Source of the DNA: Euzebyales bacterium
GTDB taxonomy: Bacteria; Actinomycetota; Nitriliruptoria; Euzebyales; Egibacteraceae
Direction of reading: 5' to 3'
Assembly: GCA_013695145.1 (NCBI GenBank)
Contig: JACDBB010000211.1
Span: 1 to 38,718, forward strand
DNA: 38,718 nucleotides
Each line of letters opens with the position of its first letter. The first letter of the stretch is position 1. Shown here in pieces: positions 10,178-21,152 of the stretch. The translations under genes and the position numbers were made by a program. The notes beneath the pieces are model-generated. The model did no database searches, was not told the origin of the DNA, and worked only from the letters and a program-made list of their open reading frames with translations.

Positions 10178-10828
10178 GTGCCCACGTCCGGCATGCGCTT
10201 CGCCCACCGCTGGGTCGGTCCACCCGTGCTGCGCTGGCTGCGGGCCGACGTCGAGGGCCGCGACCACGTCCCGGGCATGGGCGGCGTCCTGCTGGCAGCC
10301 AACCACCGATCGTTCCTGGACCACTACCTGCTGTCCGCCGCCAGCCCCAGGGCCATGCGCTTCCTCGGCAAGGCGGAGCTGGCCCATGGCGCGGTGGGGC
10401 GGGTCAACACCTTCTTCGGCATGATCGCTGTGGACCGCGGACGCGCGGACATGCTTGCGCTCGACGAGATCGTCGGGCTGCTGCGCGCCGGTGAGGTCAT
10501 CGGCGTGTTCCCAGAGGGCACCCGCTCGCCCACGGGACGGCTGTTCCGGTTCCGAAGCGGTGTGGCGCGGGTGGCCGCGGCCGCCGGCGCTCCTGTCGTG
10601 CCGGTCGGCCTGCGCGGTACGGCGCAGGTGTGGCCGCGGGGCCAGGGGCCGTCGCGGCGGCGGCCACCGCCGGAGATGGTCGCGGCGCGGTTCGGTCCCG
10701 CGCTGGCGCCCCCCGAGCCGACCGGCCGGTCGCGGCGGATCTTCACGGAGCGGCTGTACACCGCAGTCGCCGAGCTGTGCGACCAGCCCCTGGCGACCGG
10801 CTTCGCGCCCATCCGCGCTGAGTCGTGA
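10178..10828 (+). CDS. PlsC-type lysophospholipid/glycerol-phosphate acyltransferase
   Basis: Membrane-associated acyltransferase, most likely acylating 1-acyl-glycerol-3-phosphate. The four family motifs are visible: NHRSFLDH (catalytic His and Asp, about residues 42-49), the block around [20 protein letters not shown], and VPVGLRG. The length is 216 residues. It starts at a GTG 9 bases after the fabG stop, so it is in the fab operon and may use the acyl chains this pathway makes. The exact acceptor cannot be told; a role in another lysolipid is possible. Confidence 0.88.
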   Translation: MPTSGMRFAHRWVGPPVLRWLRADVEGRDHVPGMGGVLLAANHRSFLDHYLLSAASPRAMRFLGKAELAHGAVGRVNTFFGMIAVDRGRADMLALDEIVGLLRAGEVIGVFPEGTRSPTGRLFRFRSGVARVAAAAGAPVVPVGLRGTAQVWPRGQGPSRRRPPPEMVAARFGPALAPPEPTGRSRRIFTERLYTAVAELCDQPLATGFAPIRAES

Positions 10829-10954
10829 CGCTGACCCAGGGCGGCAGTCAGGCACACTGCGGCCACGGGAGGTCACGCTTCGAGCGCCGTAGCGGCGCCG
10901 AGACCCTGCGGGCAGGATGGGTGGGCCACCCCAGCCGACGAGGATCACGCTCTC

Positions 10955-12205
10955 ATGCGCGCAGTCGCCGCCCTCGCCATGGTCGCGCTTCTGCTCGCCG
11001 CCTGCCGCGGCGAACAGGAGCAGGGTGCCGGTGAGGGGATGGGAAACATCCCGCTGCGGACCCGCGAGCCGGCCACCGAGCCCGCGACCGAACCGGCTCC
11101 CACCACCCCGCCGCCCACCAGGCCGAGCGGGCCGACCTCGCCCTCGCCGACCGGTGCGCCGCCCTCGACCCCGACCAGCGCCGCCACCCAGGCGCCAGGC
11201 GACGTCGAGGAGGCCGAGCTGGAAGCGACGGTGGTGGCGAGCGGCCTCGAGGCCCCGTGGGAGGTGGTCTTCACCGCCGAGGGGCGCGTCCTGCTGACCG
11301 AGCGGGACACCGGCGTCGTGTCCGAGGTCGCCGACGACGGCGCGGTCACCGAGCTCCAGACGCTGCCCGTCGAGTCGCAGGGGGAGGGCGGGCTGCTCGG
11401 GCTGGCCGTGGCGCCGGCCACGGAAGACGCAGGCCACCAACCCCTGCTGTACGCCTATCTGAGCACCTCCGAGGACAACCGCATCGTGCGCTTCGTGCCC
11501 GGCGACGAGCCGGAGCCGGTGCTCACCGGGATCCCCAGAGCTCGCATCCACAACGGCGGCAGGCTGGCGTTCGGCCCGGACGGGATGCTCTACGTGGGCA
11601 CCGGCGACGCGGGCGCGTCCGAGTCGGCCCAGGACCCCGAGTCGCTGGCGGGCAAGGTGCTGAGGCTCACGCCGGAGGGCGAGGTCCCAGACGACAACCC
11701 GACGCCCAGCTCACCGGTGTGGTCGCTGGGCCACCGCAACGTGCAGGGTCTCGCGTTCGACGCCGATGGCGCGCTGTTCGCAAGCGAGTTCGGGCCCGAT
11801 CGTGACGACGAGATCAACCGCATCGAGCCGGGCGCGAACTACGGCTGGCCGGTCGTGACCGGCGAGGCGGGGGAGGACGGCTTCGTCGATCCGATCTTCG
11901 TCCGTCAGCCCGCCGACGCCTCGTGGAGCGGTCTCGCGGTGCTCACGGACGGCGCCATCCCGCAGTGGGAGGGCGACCTGTTCGTCGCTGCGCTGCGCGG
12001 CGAGCGGCTGTGGCGGCTCGCCCTCGACGCCGCGGGCGCCGTCGTCGAGTCCGAGGAGCTGTTCGTCGGCGAGCTCGGCCGCATCCGTCAGGTGGTCCAG
12101 GCGCCGGACGGCGCCCTGTGGCTCTTGACCAACAACCGCGACGGCCGCGGCGATCCCGCGCAGGACGACGACCGCATCATCCGCATCGCCCCCGTTGGCC
12201 TGTAG
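10955..12205 (+). CDS. Lipoprotein PQQ-dependent aldose sugar dehydrogenase family
   Basis: Glucose/sorbosone dehydrogenase family protein, a six-bladed propeller that in characterised members binds PQQ and oxidises aldoses outside the membrane. The N-terminus is a lipoprotein signal (VALLLAAC, Cys17), followed by a Pro/Thr/Ser/Glu-rich linker to about residue 80. Family motifs are GLEAPWEV, EGGLLGLAV, HNGGRLAFGPDGMLYVGTGD, GHRNVQGLAFD, EINRIEPGANYGWP and RIRQVVQAPDGALWLLT. The length is 416 residues. No PQQ biosynthesis gene is in the window, so cofactor supply is unknown. It is convergent with the hypothetical gene at 12256, with 50 bases between stops. Confidence 0.88.
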   Translation: MRAVAALAMVALLLAACRGEQEQGAGEGMGNIPLRTREPATEPATEPAPTTPPPTRPSGPTSPSPTGAPPSTPTSAATQAPGDVEEAELEATVVASGLEAPWEVVFTAEGRVLLTERDTGVVSEVADDGAVTELQTLPVESQGEGGLLGLAVAPATEDAGHQPLLYAYLSTSEDNRIVRFVPGDEPEPVLTGIPRARIHNGGRLAFGPDGMLYVGTGDAGASESAQDPESLAGKVLRLTPEGEVPDDNPTPSSPVWSLGHRNVQGLAFDADGALFASEFGPDRDDEINRIEPGANYGWPVVTGEAGEDGFVDPIFVRQPADASWSGLAVLTDGAIPQWEGDLFVAALRGERLWRLALDAAGAVVESEELFVGELGRIRQVVQAPDGALWLLTNNRDGRGDPAQDDDRIIRIAPVGL

Positions 12206-12255
12206 GACGCGGGGCCTGCAGAGCGCGGAAGATGAGATCGTGCGCACCCGTCGCC

Positions 12256-13350
12256 TCACGCGTCGTCGCCGCGGAGCTCGGCCGCGGCGGCCTCGAAGTC
12301 CTCCTCGGGGCGGCCGTGGTCGACCCAGCCGGTGTAGAACGCGATGAAGTCGTCGAGGTCGCCGGCGCCGGCCAGCGGGACGTCGCGGACGTCGCCGAAC
12401 GCGAGGGTCAGCAGCCGGCGACGCTGGTAGGCGGCATCGACAGGGTTCGCGACCCCGTGCCCGGCCAGCTCGAGCACCTCATCCAGCTCGTAGGCGTCCT
12501 CCTCGGCCTCGACCGCCCAGTGGTGCTGGCACTCCGCGTACGCGCAGGCCAGCCAGCTGTCGGCCTCCTCGCGCAGGAGGAACCACGCGGCGGCGCGGAT
12601 CACGCCGCTCGCGTGCGTGGTGGCCGCCGCGACATCGCGGTCGGGCAGCGCTTCGTCCTCCGCCTCCAGCGGGTTGGTCGGCCCCAGCCCCTCGCGGAGA
12701 AGGAGGTCGGAGGCGAGTTCGGCCGCGTCGGCCAGCGTGGCCTGCGTGTAGTGGTCCTGGCGCAGGCGGCTCACCACGTCCGCCCAGCCCAGATCCGCGG
12801 GCTCGGCGTCGCCTGGCGGTGGCCCGTCGGGCACCGCCACCGGCTGGCCCCAGCGGCCGATGTAGGCCCAGCGCAGGAGGCCGCGCGCCTCGAGGACGGG
12901 GTGGGCGAAGGCGGGATCGGGCTCCCCAGGCGCGGCGGGGACGACCCATCCGGCCGCGGCCCACGCCGCCGCCGTGGGCAACTGCTTGGCGTACGGCCGC
13001 TCGCGGCACGCCTCCCATGCGGCCTGCGCGGCGACGGGACCCCAGCCGACCCGCACCATGGCGGAGCGCAGGTCCAGCCAGTCGTCGTCCGCTTCCAGCG
13101 GCGCGCCGCGCAGGTCGCTCCAGTCGTGCGCCCGCACGCGCCCCACCCACTCGAGGACCAGCGCCGCGAGGGCGTCGTCGTCGGCCTCGTCGGGCAGCGG
13201 TCGGTTCCCCAGATCCACCGCGCGCGCCCGGAACGCCGGGGCGAGCACGCGTCCGTCCGGTGCGCGCAGCATGGTCGCTCCCGCCACGGCGCTCCAGGTG
13301 CACGACTCGAGGGGGACGACCTCCTCAGAGCCCAGGATGAGCAGGTCCAT
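12256..13350 (-). CDS. Conserved-looking hypothetical protein, function unknown
   Basis: I do not recognise this family. The 364-residue product begins MDLLILGSEEVVPLESCTWS, has no signal peptide or membrane helix, and is strongly acidic and rich in Ala, Glu, Asp and Trp. It is predicted to be mostly helical, with repeated stretches such as ADAAELASDLLLREGLG and EEDAYELDEVLELAGHG. The start is well supported: AGGAGG lies 7 bases before the ATG at 13350, and an upstream extension of 19 codons is not needed. It is divergent from serC and convergent with the sugar dehydrogenase gene, so it is probably transcribed alone. Its GC-rich third codon positions match its neighbours, so it is likely a real, resident gene. 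Confidence 0.75.
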   Translation of the reverse strand: MDLLILGSEEVVPLESCTWSAVAGATMLRAPDGRVLAPAFRARAVDLGNRPLPDEADDDALAALVLEWVGRVRAHDWSDLRGAPLEADDDWLDLRSAMVRVGWGPVAAQAAWEACRERPYAKQLPTAAAWAAAGWVVPAAPGEPDPAFAHPVLEARGLLRWAYIGRWGQPVAVPDGPPPGDAEPADLGWADVVSRLRQDHYTQATLADAAELASDLLLREGLGPTNPLEAEDEALPDRDVAAATTHASGVIRAAAWFLLREEADSWLACAYAECQHHWAVEAEEDAYELDEVLELAGHGVANPVDAAYQRRRLLTLAFGDVRDVPLAGAGDLDDFIAFYTGWVDHGRPEEDFEAAAAELRGDDA

Positions 13351-13505
13351 GCCCGTGCCTCCTCTCCCGGATTCCTGGATCGCCTCGCTCCCCTTCCCCG
13401 GTTCCAACGGCGCCGCGAGTGGCCGGTCGGGGCGGGCTGGGGCACAGTGTGCCAGGCGGCCCCCGCTCCGCTTCCGCCGACACCGCCGACCTTCGAGCGT
13501 TCGCG

Positions 13506-14627
13506 ATGAGCCTGCCCGACATCACCGTCCCCGCCGACCTGCTGCCCGTCGACGGGCGCTTCGGCTGCGGCCCCTCCAAGATCCGCCAGGAGGCGGTCGA
13601 GGCACTGTCCGCGGCCGCCCCGGCGCTCTTGGGGACCAGCCACCGGCGCCCTGCGGTCAAGGACCAGGTGCGCCGCGTGCGGGAGGGCCTCGACGTGTTC
13701 TTCGGGCTCCCGGCCGGCTACGAGGTGCTGCTGGGAAACGGTGGCGCCACCCTGTTCTGGGACGCCGCGGCCCACCACCTCATCGAGCGTCGCAGCGCGC
13801 ATGCGGTGTTCGGTGAGTTCTCGACGAAGTTCGCCAGGGCGGTGGCCGGCACGCCATGGCTGGAGGAGCCGGTCGTGGTGGAGAGCCCGCCAGGCACGCA
13901 CCCGGTCCTGGAGCCGGTCGAGGGGGTCGACGCCTACGCGCTGACCCACTGCGAGACGTCCACCGGCGTGGCCATGCCGGTCCGGCGACCCGACCCTGGC
14001 GGGGACGCGCTGGTGCTCGTCGACGCCACCAGCGCCGCGGGGGGGATCGCCTTCGACCCGGTCGACGCGGACGCGTACTACTTCTCACCCCAGAAGTGCT
14101 TCGCCAGCGAGGGCGGCCTGTGGGCCGCGCTGTGCTCGCCGGCGGCGCTGGACCGGGTGGCCGCGATCGCCGCGAGCGGCCGGCACGCGCCCGCCACGCT
14201 CGACCTCACCGTCGCCAGGGACAACGCGGCCAGCGACCAGACCTACAACACGCCCGCGGTCGCGACGCTGTTCCTGATGGCCGAGCAGCTCGACTGGATG
14301 AACGGCCAGGGCGGGATCGCCTGGGCGGCGCAGAGCTGCCTCGCCAAGTCCAGCCACCTGTACGGCTGGGCGCAGAGCCGCTCCTGGGCGGCCCCGTTCG
14401 TCGCCGATCCCGCGCAGCGCAGCCCGGTCGTGTGCACCGTCGACCTCGACGACGGGGTGGCGGCCGACATCGTGACGGGCATCCTGCGCCGCCACGGCGT
14501 CGTGGACATCGAGGCGTACCGCAAGCTCGGCCGCAACCAGTTGCGCATCGCCACGTTCCCCGCGATCGACCATGCCGACGTCGAGGCGCTCACCGCCTGC
14601 GTCGACCACGTCGTCGGCCGCCTGTAG
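13506..14627 (+). CDS. serC: Phosphoserine aminotransferase (actinobacterial type)
   Basis: PLP enzyme of the serine pathway (and of pyridoxal synthesis in some bacteria) that converts 3-phosphohydroxypyruvate and glutamate to phosphoserine. It has the N-terminal RFGCGPSKIR, LLGTSHRRP, LGNGGATLFWD, THCETSTGV, VDATSAAGG and the PLP lysine Lys197 in YYFSPQKCFASEGGLW. The C-terminal LGRNQLRIATFPAI is typical of the actinobacterial SerC group (the TIGR01366 type), and the length (373 residues) fits. The ATG at 13506 gives the family N-terminus (MSLPDITVPADLLPVDGRFG). It is followed 109 bases later by the EF-G-like gene. Confidence 0.95.
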   Translation: MSLPDITVPADLLPVDGRFGCGPSKIRQEAVEALSAAAPALLGTSHRRPAVKDQVRRVREGLDVFFGLPAGYEVLLGNGGATLFWDAAAHHLIERRSAHAVFGEFSTKFARAVAGTPWLEEPVVVESPPGTHPVLEPVEGVDAYALTHCETSTGVAMPVRRPDPGGDALVLVDATSAAGGIAFDPVDADAYYFSPQKCFASEGGLWAALCSPAALDRVAAIAASGRHAPATLDLTVARDNAASDQTYNTPAVATLFLMAEQLDWMNGQGGIAWAAQSCLAKSSHLYGWAQSRSWAAPFVADPAQRSPVVCTVDLDDGVAADIVTGILRRHGVVDIEAYRKLGRNQLRIATFPAIDHADVEALTACVDHVVGRL

Positions 14628-14736
14628 TCCCCCCTGTTCAGCGGACCGGTGCGCACCTACGATGAGCGCGCTCGCACCGCGCAGAGGGCCGCGTCTCGCG
14701 TGGCTCCGGGGCCTCGAGCAGGAGGTGAGGCGGACC

Positions 14737-16791
14737 ATGACCGGCAGGGATCCGAGCCCCACCGTCCGGATCCGCGACGTGATCCTGCTCGGGCACACCG
14801 GCGCCGGCAAGACCGCGCTCGCGGAGGCGATGCTCGCAGCCGCGAACGGCGAGCAGGCCGGGCGGGGGGGAACCTTCGACCACGAGCCGGAGGAGGTCGA
14901 CCGCGGGCATTCCCTCGCGCTCGCCACGGCCTCCATGGAGTGGAAGGGCCACCGGGTCAACCTGCTCGACGCGCCCGGTGGCCCTGATGCTGTCGGCGAC
15001 GCCTACCCGGCGCTGCCGGCGGCGGACATGGCGGTCTTCGTCGTGGACGCCAGCGTCGGCGTCCAAGCCCAGCACGACGAGCTGTGGGCCGCGTGCGCGG
15101 AGCTCGGCCTGCCGCGAGCGGTGCTGATCAACAAGTTCGACCGGGACAACGCCACCTACCAGCGCACGATCGACGCCCTGCGCGAGCGGTACGGCAGGCC
15201 GCTCGCCCCGGTGCACATGCCGGTCGGCGTGGCCCGCGAGTTCAACGGCGTGATCGACCTGCTCCACGGCACCGCCGTGACACTCGAGGCTGGCGAACGC
15301 GCGGACGGACCGGTGCCCGAGTCGCGCGCCGAGCAGGCGGCCCGCAACCGCGAGCACCTGGTCGAGGCGATCGTGGAGAACGACGACGCGCTGCTGGAGC
15401 GCTACCTCGATGGCGAGATCGGCGACCCCAAACAGCTCGCCGACGTGTTCGCGCACGGCATCGCCACCTGCGGCTTCTTCCCGGTGCTGTGCGGGGCGGT
15501 CGCGCTCGAGATCGGCCCCCGGCTGCTCCTGGACTTCCTGGTCGACGAGGGTCCATCCCCCGTGGACCGCAGCCCCGTCACCGGGCTCGGCCCGGACGGT
15601 TCCCCCGCTACCCGTGCCCTGGACGACCCGGTCGCCTGCTACGTCGCCAAGACGACGTCCGACCCCTACCTCGGGCGCGTCAACCTGCTGCGCGTCGTGA
15701 GCGGCACGCTCGCCGCCGACGACGTGCTCACCGTCGCCCGCAGTGGCGACAGCGTCAGGATGCACCACCTGTTCACGCTCCAGGGCAAGGAGCAGACGCC
15801 CGTCCAGCGGGCTTCCGCCGGCGAGTTCGTCGCTGTCGCAAAGCTCGACGGCGTGTGCACCGGTGACACGCTGCACGCCGAGGGTGCGCCGTTCGCCGTC
15901 CCGCCCGTGCGCCTGCCTGAGCCCTATCACCGGGTCGCGATCGAGCCGGTCACCGCCAGCGACGAGGACAAGCTGTCGATCGCGCTGGCCAGACTGGGGG
16001 AGGAGGACCCGGTGGTGCGGGTCGAGCGCGATCCCGAGACCCGCCAGACGGTGCTGCACACGCTCGGGCCAGGCCATGTCGACGTCACGATCGCCCGGCT
16101 GCGGCGCAAGTTCGGCGTCGCCGTCGAGCAGGTGCCGCGCCGGGTCGGGTACCGGGAGACGCTGCGCGGCCCGGGCGCCGGGGTCGGCCGCCACGTGAAG
16201 CAGTCCGGCGGCCACGGCCAGTACGGCGTCGCCCACATCGAGGTCGCTCCCTTCGACCGCGGCGCGGGGTTCACCTTCCACGACAGGATCGTCGGCGGTG
16301 TCATTCCCAACCAGTTCATCCCGAGTGTCGAGAAGGGTGTGCGCGAAGCCATGGCGAACGGGGTGCTGGCCGGCTACCCGGTCGTCGACGTGGAGGTCAG
16401 CCTCCTCGACGGCAAGCACCACTCGGTCGACTCATCGCAGATGGCGTTCGAGGTCGCGGGCTCGCTGGCGTTCCGCGAGGCCGCCGCCGATGCGGGCGTC
16501 GCCCTCCTCGAACCTGTGATGGACATGGCGGTCACCGTGCCCGACGCGCTGACCGGCGACGTGCTGGGGGACCTGTCGAGCCGCCGCGGCCGCATCACGG
16601 GCACCGAGCCGGCCGCGCCCGGCCGCACCAGGGTCCATGCCCAGGTGCCGGAGGCCGAGCTGCTCGCCTACATCGGGGAGCTGCGCAGCCTCTCGAGCGG
16701 CGCGGGCACCGTCATCATGAGCTACAGCCACCACCAGGAGGTGCCCGACCACCTGGCCCGCAAGGTCGTCGAGGCGGCGGCGGACAGCTGA
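14737..16791 (+). CDS. Elongation factor G-like protein (EF-G2 type)
   Basis: Translational-GTPase homologue of 684 residues with the EF-G domain order. G1 is GHTGAGKT (residues 19-26), G3 is DAPG (78-81, where classical EF-G has DTPG) and G4 is NKFD (132-135). Domain II begins near VACYVAKTTSDPYLGRVNL; domain IV contains KQSGGHGQYGVAHIEV and GGVIPNQFIPSVEKGV; domain V ends with GTVIMSYSHHQEVP. The ATG at 14737 has GGAGGTGA 8 bases upstream. The G1/G3 changes place it in the EF-G-like branch found as a second copy in actinobacteria, for which a mycobacterial member lacked ribosome-dependent GTPase activity. It is unlikely to be the housekeeping EF-G, as no str-operon genes are near. Confidence 0.9.
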   Translation: MTGRDPSPTVRIRDVILLGHTGAGKTALAEAMLAAANGEQAGRGGTFDHEPEEVDRGHSLALATASMEWKGHRVNLLDAPGGPDAVGDAYPALPAADMAVFVVDASVGVQAQHDELWAACAELGLPRAVLINKFDRDNATYQRTIDALRERYGRPLAPVHMPVGVAREFNGVIDLLHGTAVTLEAGERADGPVPESRAEQAARNREHLVEAIVENDDALLERYLDGEIGDPKQLADVFAHGIATCGFFPVLCGAVALEIGPRLLLDFLVDEGPSPVDRSPVTGLGPDGSPATRALDDPVACYVAKTTSDPYLGRVNLLRVVSGTLAADDVLTVARSGDSVRMHHLFTLQGKEQTPVQRASAGEFVAVAKLDGVCTGDTLHAEGAPFAVPPVRLPEPYHRVAIEPVTASDEDKLSIALARLGEEDPVVRVERDPETRQTVLHTLGPGHVDVTIARLRRKFGVAVEQVPRRVGYRETLRGPGAGVGRHVKQSGGHGQYGVAHIEVAPFDRGAGFTFHDRIVGGVIPNQFIPSVEKGVREAMANGVLAGYPVVDVEVSLLDGKHHSVDSSQMAFEVAGSLAFREAAADAGVALLEPVMDMAVTVPDALTGDVLGDLSSRRGRITGTEPAAPGRTRVHAQVPEAELLAYIGELRSLSSGAGTVIMSYSHHQEVPDHLARKVVEAAADS

Positions 16792-16802
16792 CGGAGGAGC
16801 AC

Positions 16803-16822
16803 TAGACTAGACTCGGCGAGCA
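16803..16822 (+). promoter_or_regulatory. Candidate -10 box for a leaderless decarboxylase transcript
   Basis: Two overlapping TAGACT boxes occupy 16803-16808 and 16808-16813. The second ends 8 bases before the ATG at 16822, the spacing expected if transcription starts at the A of the start codon. There is no strong Shine-Dalgarno sequence at a useful distance. No good -35 is visible. Confidence 0.4.
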
Positions 16823-18284
16823 TGCCAGCACCCCACATGAGCGCCGAGGCGTTCCGCCTCCACGGGCACGACCTGGTCGACTGGATCGCGGACTACCTCG
16901 ACGGCGTCGAGGACCGTCCCGTCACCGCGCAGGTCGAGCCAGGGTGGGTGCGCCGCCAGCTGCCGCCCGAGCCGCCCGAGCGCGGGGAGCCGTTCGCGGA
17001 CGTGCTGGCCGACGTCGAGCGGATCGTGGTCCCCGGGCTCGCGCACTGGCAGCACCCCAGCTGGTTCGCCTACTTCCCGGCCAACAGCTCCGGACCGGCG
17101 GTGCTCGGCGAGCTGCTGTCGGCGGGCCTCGGTGTCCAGGGGATGCTGTGGGCCACCAGCCCCGCCTGCACCGAGCTCGAAGCGCACCTGCTCGACTGGA
17201 TGGTCACGGCGCTCGGCCTGCCGGAGGTCTTCCGCTCCGACGGTCCCGGCGGCGGCACGATCGCCGACTCGGCGTCCAGCGCCGTGCTGTGCGCCCTGCT
17301 CGCGGCGCGTGAGCGCGCCACCGCCGGAGCCATCAACTGCACCGGGATCGACCGCCCATTGGCCGTGTACGCGACGGCGCAGGCGCACTCGTCGATCGAG
17401 AAGGCGGTCCGCATCGCGGGCCTGGGCAGCGACGCGCTGCGCACCGTCTCGGTCGACGGCGAGCACGCGCTGTCGCCCGCTGCGCTCGACGCGGCGCTGG
17501 AGGCCGACCGGGCCGCGGGCGTGGAGCCCGTGATGGTGGTCGCCACGGTCGGGACCACCTCGTCGTCGGCGCTCGACCCGCTCCCCGAGATCGCGGAGGT
17601 CTGCCGCCGGCACCGGGTGTGGCTGCACGTCGACGCCGCCTACGCGGGTGTCGCGGCCGTCTGCCCGGAGCTGCGCTGGATCCACGCGGGACTGGAGCTG
17701 GCCGACAGCTACTGCACCAACGCCCACAAGTGGCTGCTCACCAACTTCGACTGCACGCTGTTCTACGTCGCCGACCGGGCCGCGCTGGTCGGCGCGCTCG
17801 GCATCCTGCCGGAGTACCTGCGCAATGCCGCCACAGCCTCGGGTGACGTGATCGACTACCGCGACTGGCAGGTGCCCCTCGGCCGCCGGTTCCGCGCGCT
17901 GAAGCTGTGGTTCGTGCTGCGCCATTACGGCCTGGAGGGGCTGCGCGCCCACATCCGCGAGCACGTCGAGGCCGCCAGCTGGCTCGCTCAGCAAGTCGTC
18001 GCGCACCCCGACTTCACCCTCGCGGCGCCCGCGCCGCTGTCGCTGGTCTGCTTCCGGCGCCTGGGCGGCGACGCGCTCAACGAGCGGCTGCTCGCCGCGC
18101 TCAACGACTCCGGCGAGCTGTACTGCACCCACACGCGCCTGGACGGGGCGTACACGCTGCGCCTGGCGGTCGGAGGCACCCGCACCGAGCGCCGTCACGT
18201 CGAGGCCGCATGGGCGCGGGTCACCGCGACGGCGGCGCGCCTCGTCGCCCACCCCGGCGCGCAGCGCGACGCCGAGCAGCCCGT

Positions 18285-18288
<4 letters not shown>
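16822..18288 (+). CDS. PLP-dependent aromatic-L-amino-acid decarboxylase family
   Basis: Group II decarboxylase resembling DOPA/tryptophan/tyrosine decarboxylases, which release CO2 to make arylalkylamines. It has the N-terminal GHDLVDWIADYL, the substrate-region HPSWFAYFPANSS, ATSPACTELE, the PLP-stacking region around AQAHSSIEKAVRIAG, VDAAYAG (cofactor Asp) and Lys303 in NAHKWLLTNFDC. The length is 488 residues, close to plant and animal enzymes. Residues alone do not decide which aromatic acid is used. An internal ATG at 16837 is an alternative start. The stop overlaps the glpD start by four bases (GTGA), an unusual pairing of an amino acid decarboxylase with glycerol catabolism. Confidence 0.9.
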
Positions 18289-20069
<1,781 letters not shown>

Positions 20070-20163
20070 TCCGCGCGAGCTGACCGGGGGGACTCGTGGC
20101 CATGGGGTCGTCGGCGGTGCGGATGAATCAGAGGCCGAGTGGGAGGCCGCGCTGCCCGCGCGC

Positions 20164-20169
20164 TAGCAT
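20164..20169 (+). promoter_or_regulatory. Candidate -10 box before the cation transporter gene
   Basis: TAGCAT fits TAnnnT and lies 38 bases upstream of the chosen TTG start in the 138-base gap after glpD. No clear -35 hexamer is seen. Low confidence. Confidence 0.2.
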
Positions 20170-20207
20170 CCGCGCCTTCGAGCGAGGCGAGCAGGCGGGA
20201 GCGCGGC

Positions 20208-21119
20208 TTGGCGGGAGGATCAGGGCACGGCACCAAGGCGGTCGTCGTCGCGCTGTTCGCCAACCTCGGCATCGCGGCCGCGAAGCTCGTCGGCTTCCTC
20301 ATCACCGGCGCCAGCTCGATGCTCGCCGAGGCCGTGCACTCCGCCGCCGACAGCGGCAACCAGGGCCTGTTGCTGCTCGGCGGCCGCTGGGCAAAGCGGG
20401 AGGCCACGCGGCGGCACCCGTTCGGCTACGGGCGTGAGCGCTACTTCTGGGCTTTCGTGGTCGCGCTGGTGCTGTTCTCGCTCGGGTCGCTGTTCTCCCT
20501 GTACGAGGGCGTCAGCAAGCTGCGCGACCCGCATGAGCTGGCCTCCCCGCTCGTCGCCGTCGTGATCCTGCTGATCGCGATCGCGCTGGAGAGCCAGGCG
20601 CTGCGCGTCGCCGCCAACGAGGCCAGGTTGGAGAAGGGCGACGCCGGCTGGTGGTCCTACATCCGGCACGCGCGAAGCCCCGAGATCCCCGTCATCCTGC
20701 TGGAGGACATCGGCGCGCTGTTCGGGCTGGTGTTCGCGCTCACCGGGGTGGGCCTGTCGACGCTCACCGGCGACGCGGTCTACGACGCCTACGCGACGCT
20801 GGCCATCGGCGTGCTGCTCGGCGTCATCGCCGCGGTGCTCGCCTACGAGATGCGCAGCCTGCTGCTGGGCGAGAGCGCCACCCCGGCGCACGTCGCCACC
20901 ATCGAACAGGCCATCGGGGCCACCCCGGGGATGACCGAGCTGCTCCACCTGCAGACCCAGCACCTCGGCCCGGACGAGCTGCTCGTCGCCGGCAAGGTGC
21001 GGATGGACGGCACCCTCGGGTTCGCCGAGGTGGTGCGCTGCATCGACGACGCGGAGCGGCGCATCCGCGAAACCGTGCCGATCGCCCGCGTGATCTACCT
21101 GGAGCCCGACATCGACTGA
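20208..21119 (+). CDS. Cation diffusion facilitator family transporter (ZnT9-like)
   Basis: Membrane protein of the CDF family, normally a divalent metal/H+ antiporter for Zn, Co, Fe or Mn. The TM2 metal motif is AEAVHSAADSGNQ (His and Asp four apart). The TM5 motif is ILLEDIGALFGL instead of the usual HxxxD, which together with the preceding HARSPEIPV resembles the SLC30A9/ZnT9-like branch. About six helices are followed by a cytoplasmic C-terminal domain ending IYLEPDID. I chose the TTG at 20208 (GGGAG 6 bases upstream, 303 residues); the frame is open to 20139. The metal cannot be predicted. It is convergent with glgA. Confidence 0.85.
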   Translation: MAGGSGHGTKAVVVALFANLGIAAAKLVGFLITGASSMLAEAVHSAADSGNQGLLLLGGRWAKREATRRHPFGYGRERYFWAFVVALVLFSLGSLFSLYEGVSKLRDPHELASPLVAVVILLIAIALESQALRVAANEARLEKGDAGWWSYIRHARSPEIPVILLEDIGALFGLVFALTGVGLSTLTGDAVYDAYATLAIGVLLGVIAAVLAYEMRSLLLGESATPAHVATIEQAIGATPGMTELLHLQTQHLGPDELLVAGKVRMDGTLGFAEVVRCIDDAERRIRETVPIARVIYLEPDID

Positions 21120-21152
21120 CCCGGCCCGGTCGTCGGTGGCATGGCGCGGCGG

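Noticed and set aside
10829-10954. Promoter for the sugar dehydrogenase gene
   Set aside because: No convincing -10/-35 pair; CAGGAT is too weak to list.
12206-12255. Possible terminator between the sugar dehydrogenase gene and the convergent hypothetical gene
   Set aside because: Some GC-rich short repeats are present, but no stem of useful length with a loop or T-run.
14638-16422. Very long open frame on the minus strand opposite the EF-G-like gene
   Set aside because: Shadow of a GC-rich gene. Its product is rich in Arg, Ala, Val and His without any recognisable domain, and the plus-strand frame has full EF-G motifs. The same applies to long frames opposite tkt, the fabG-plsC region, glgC and copA.
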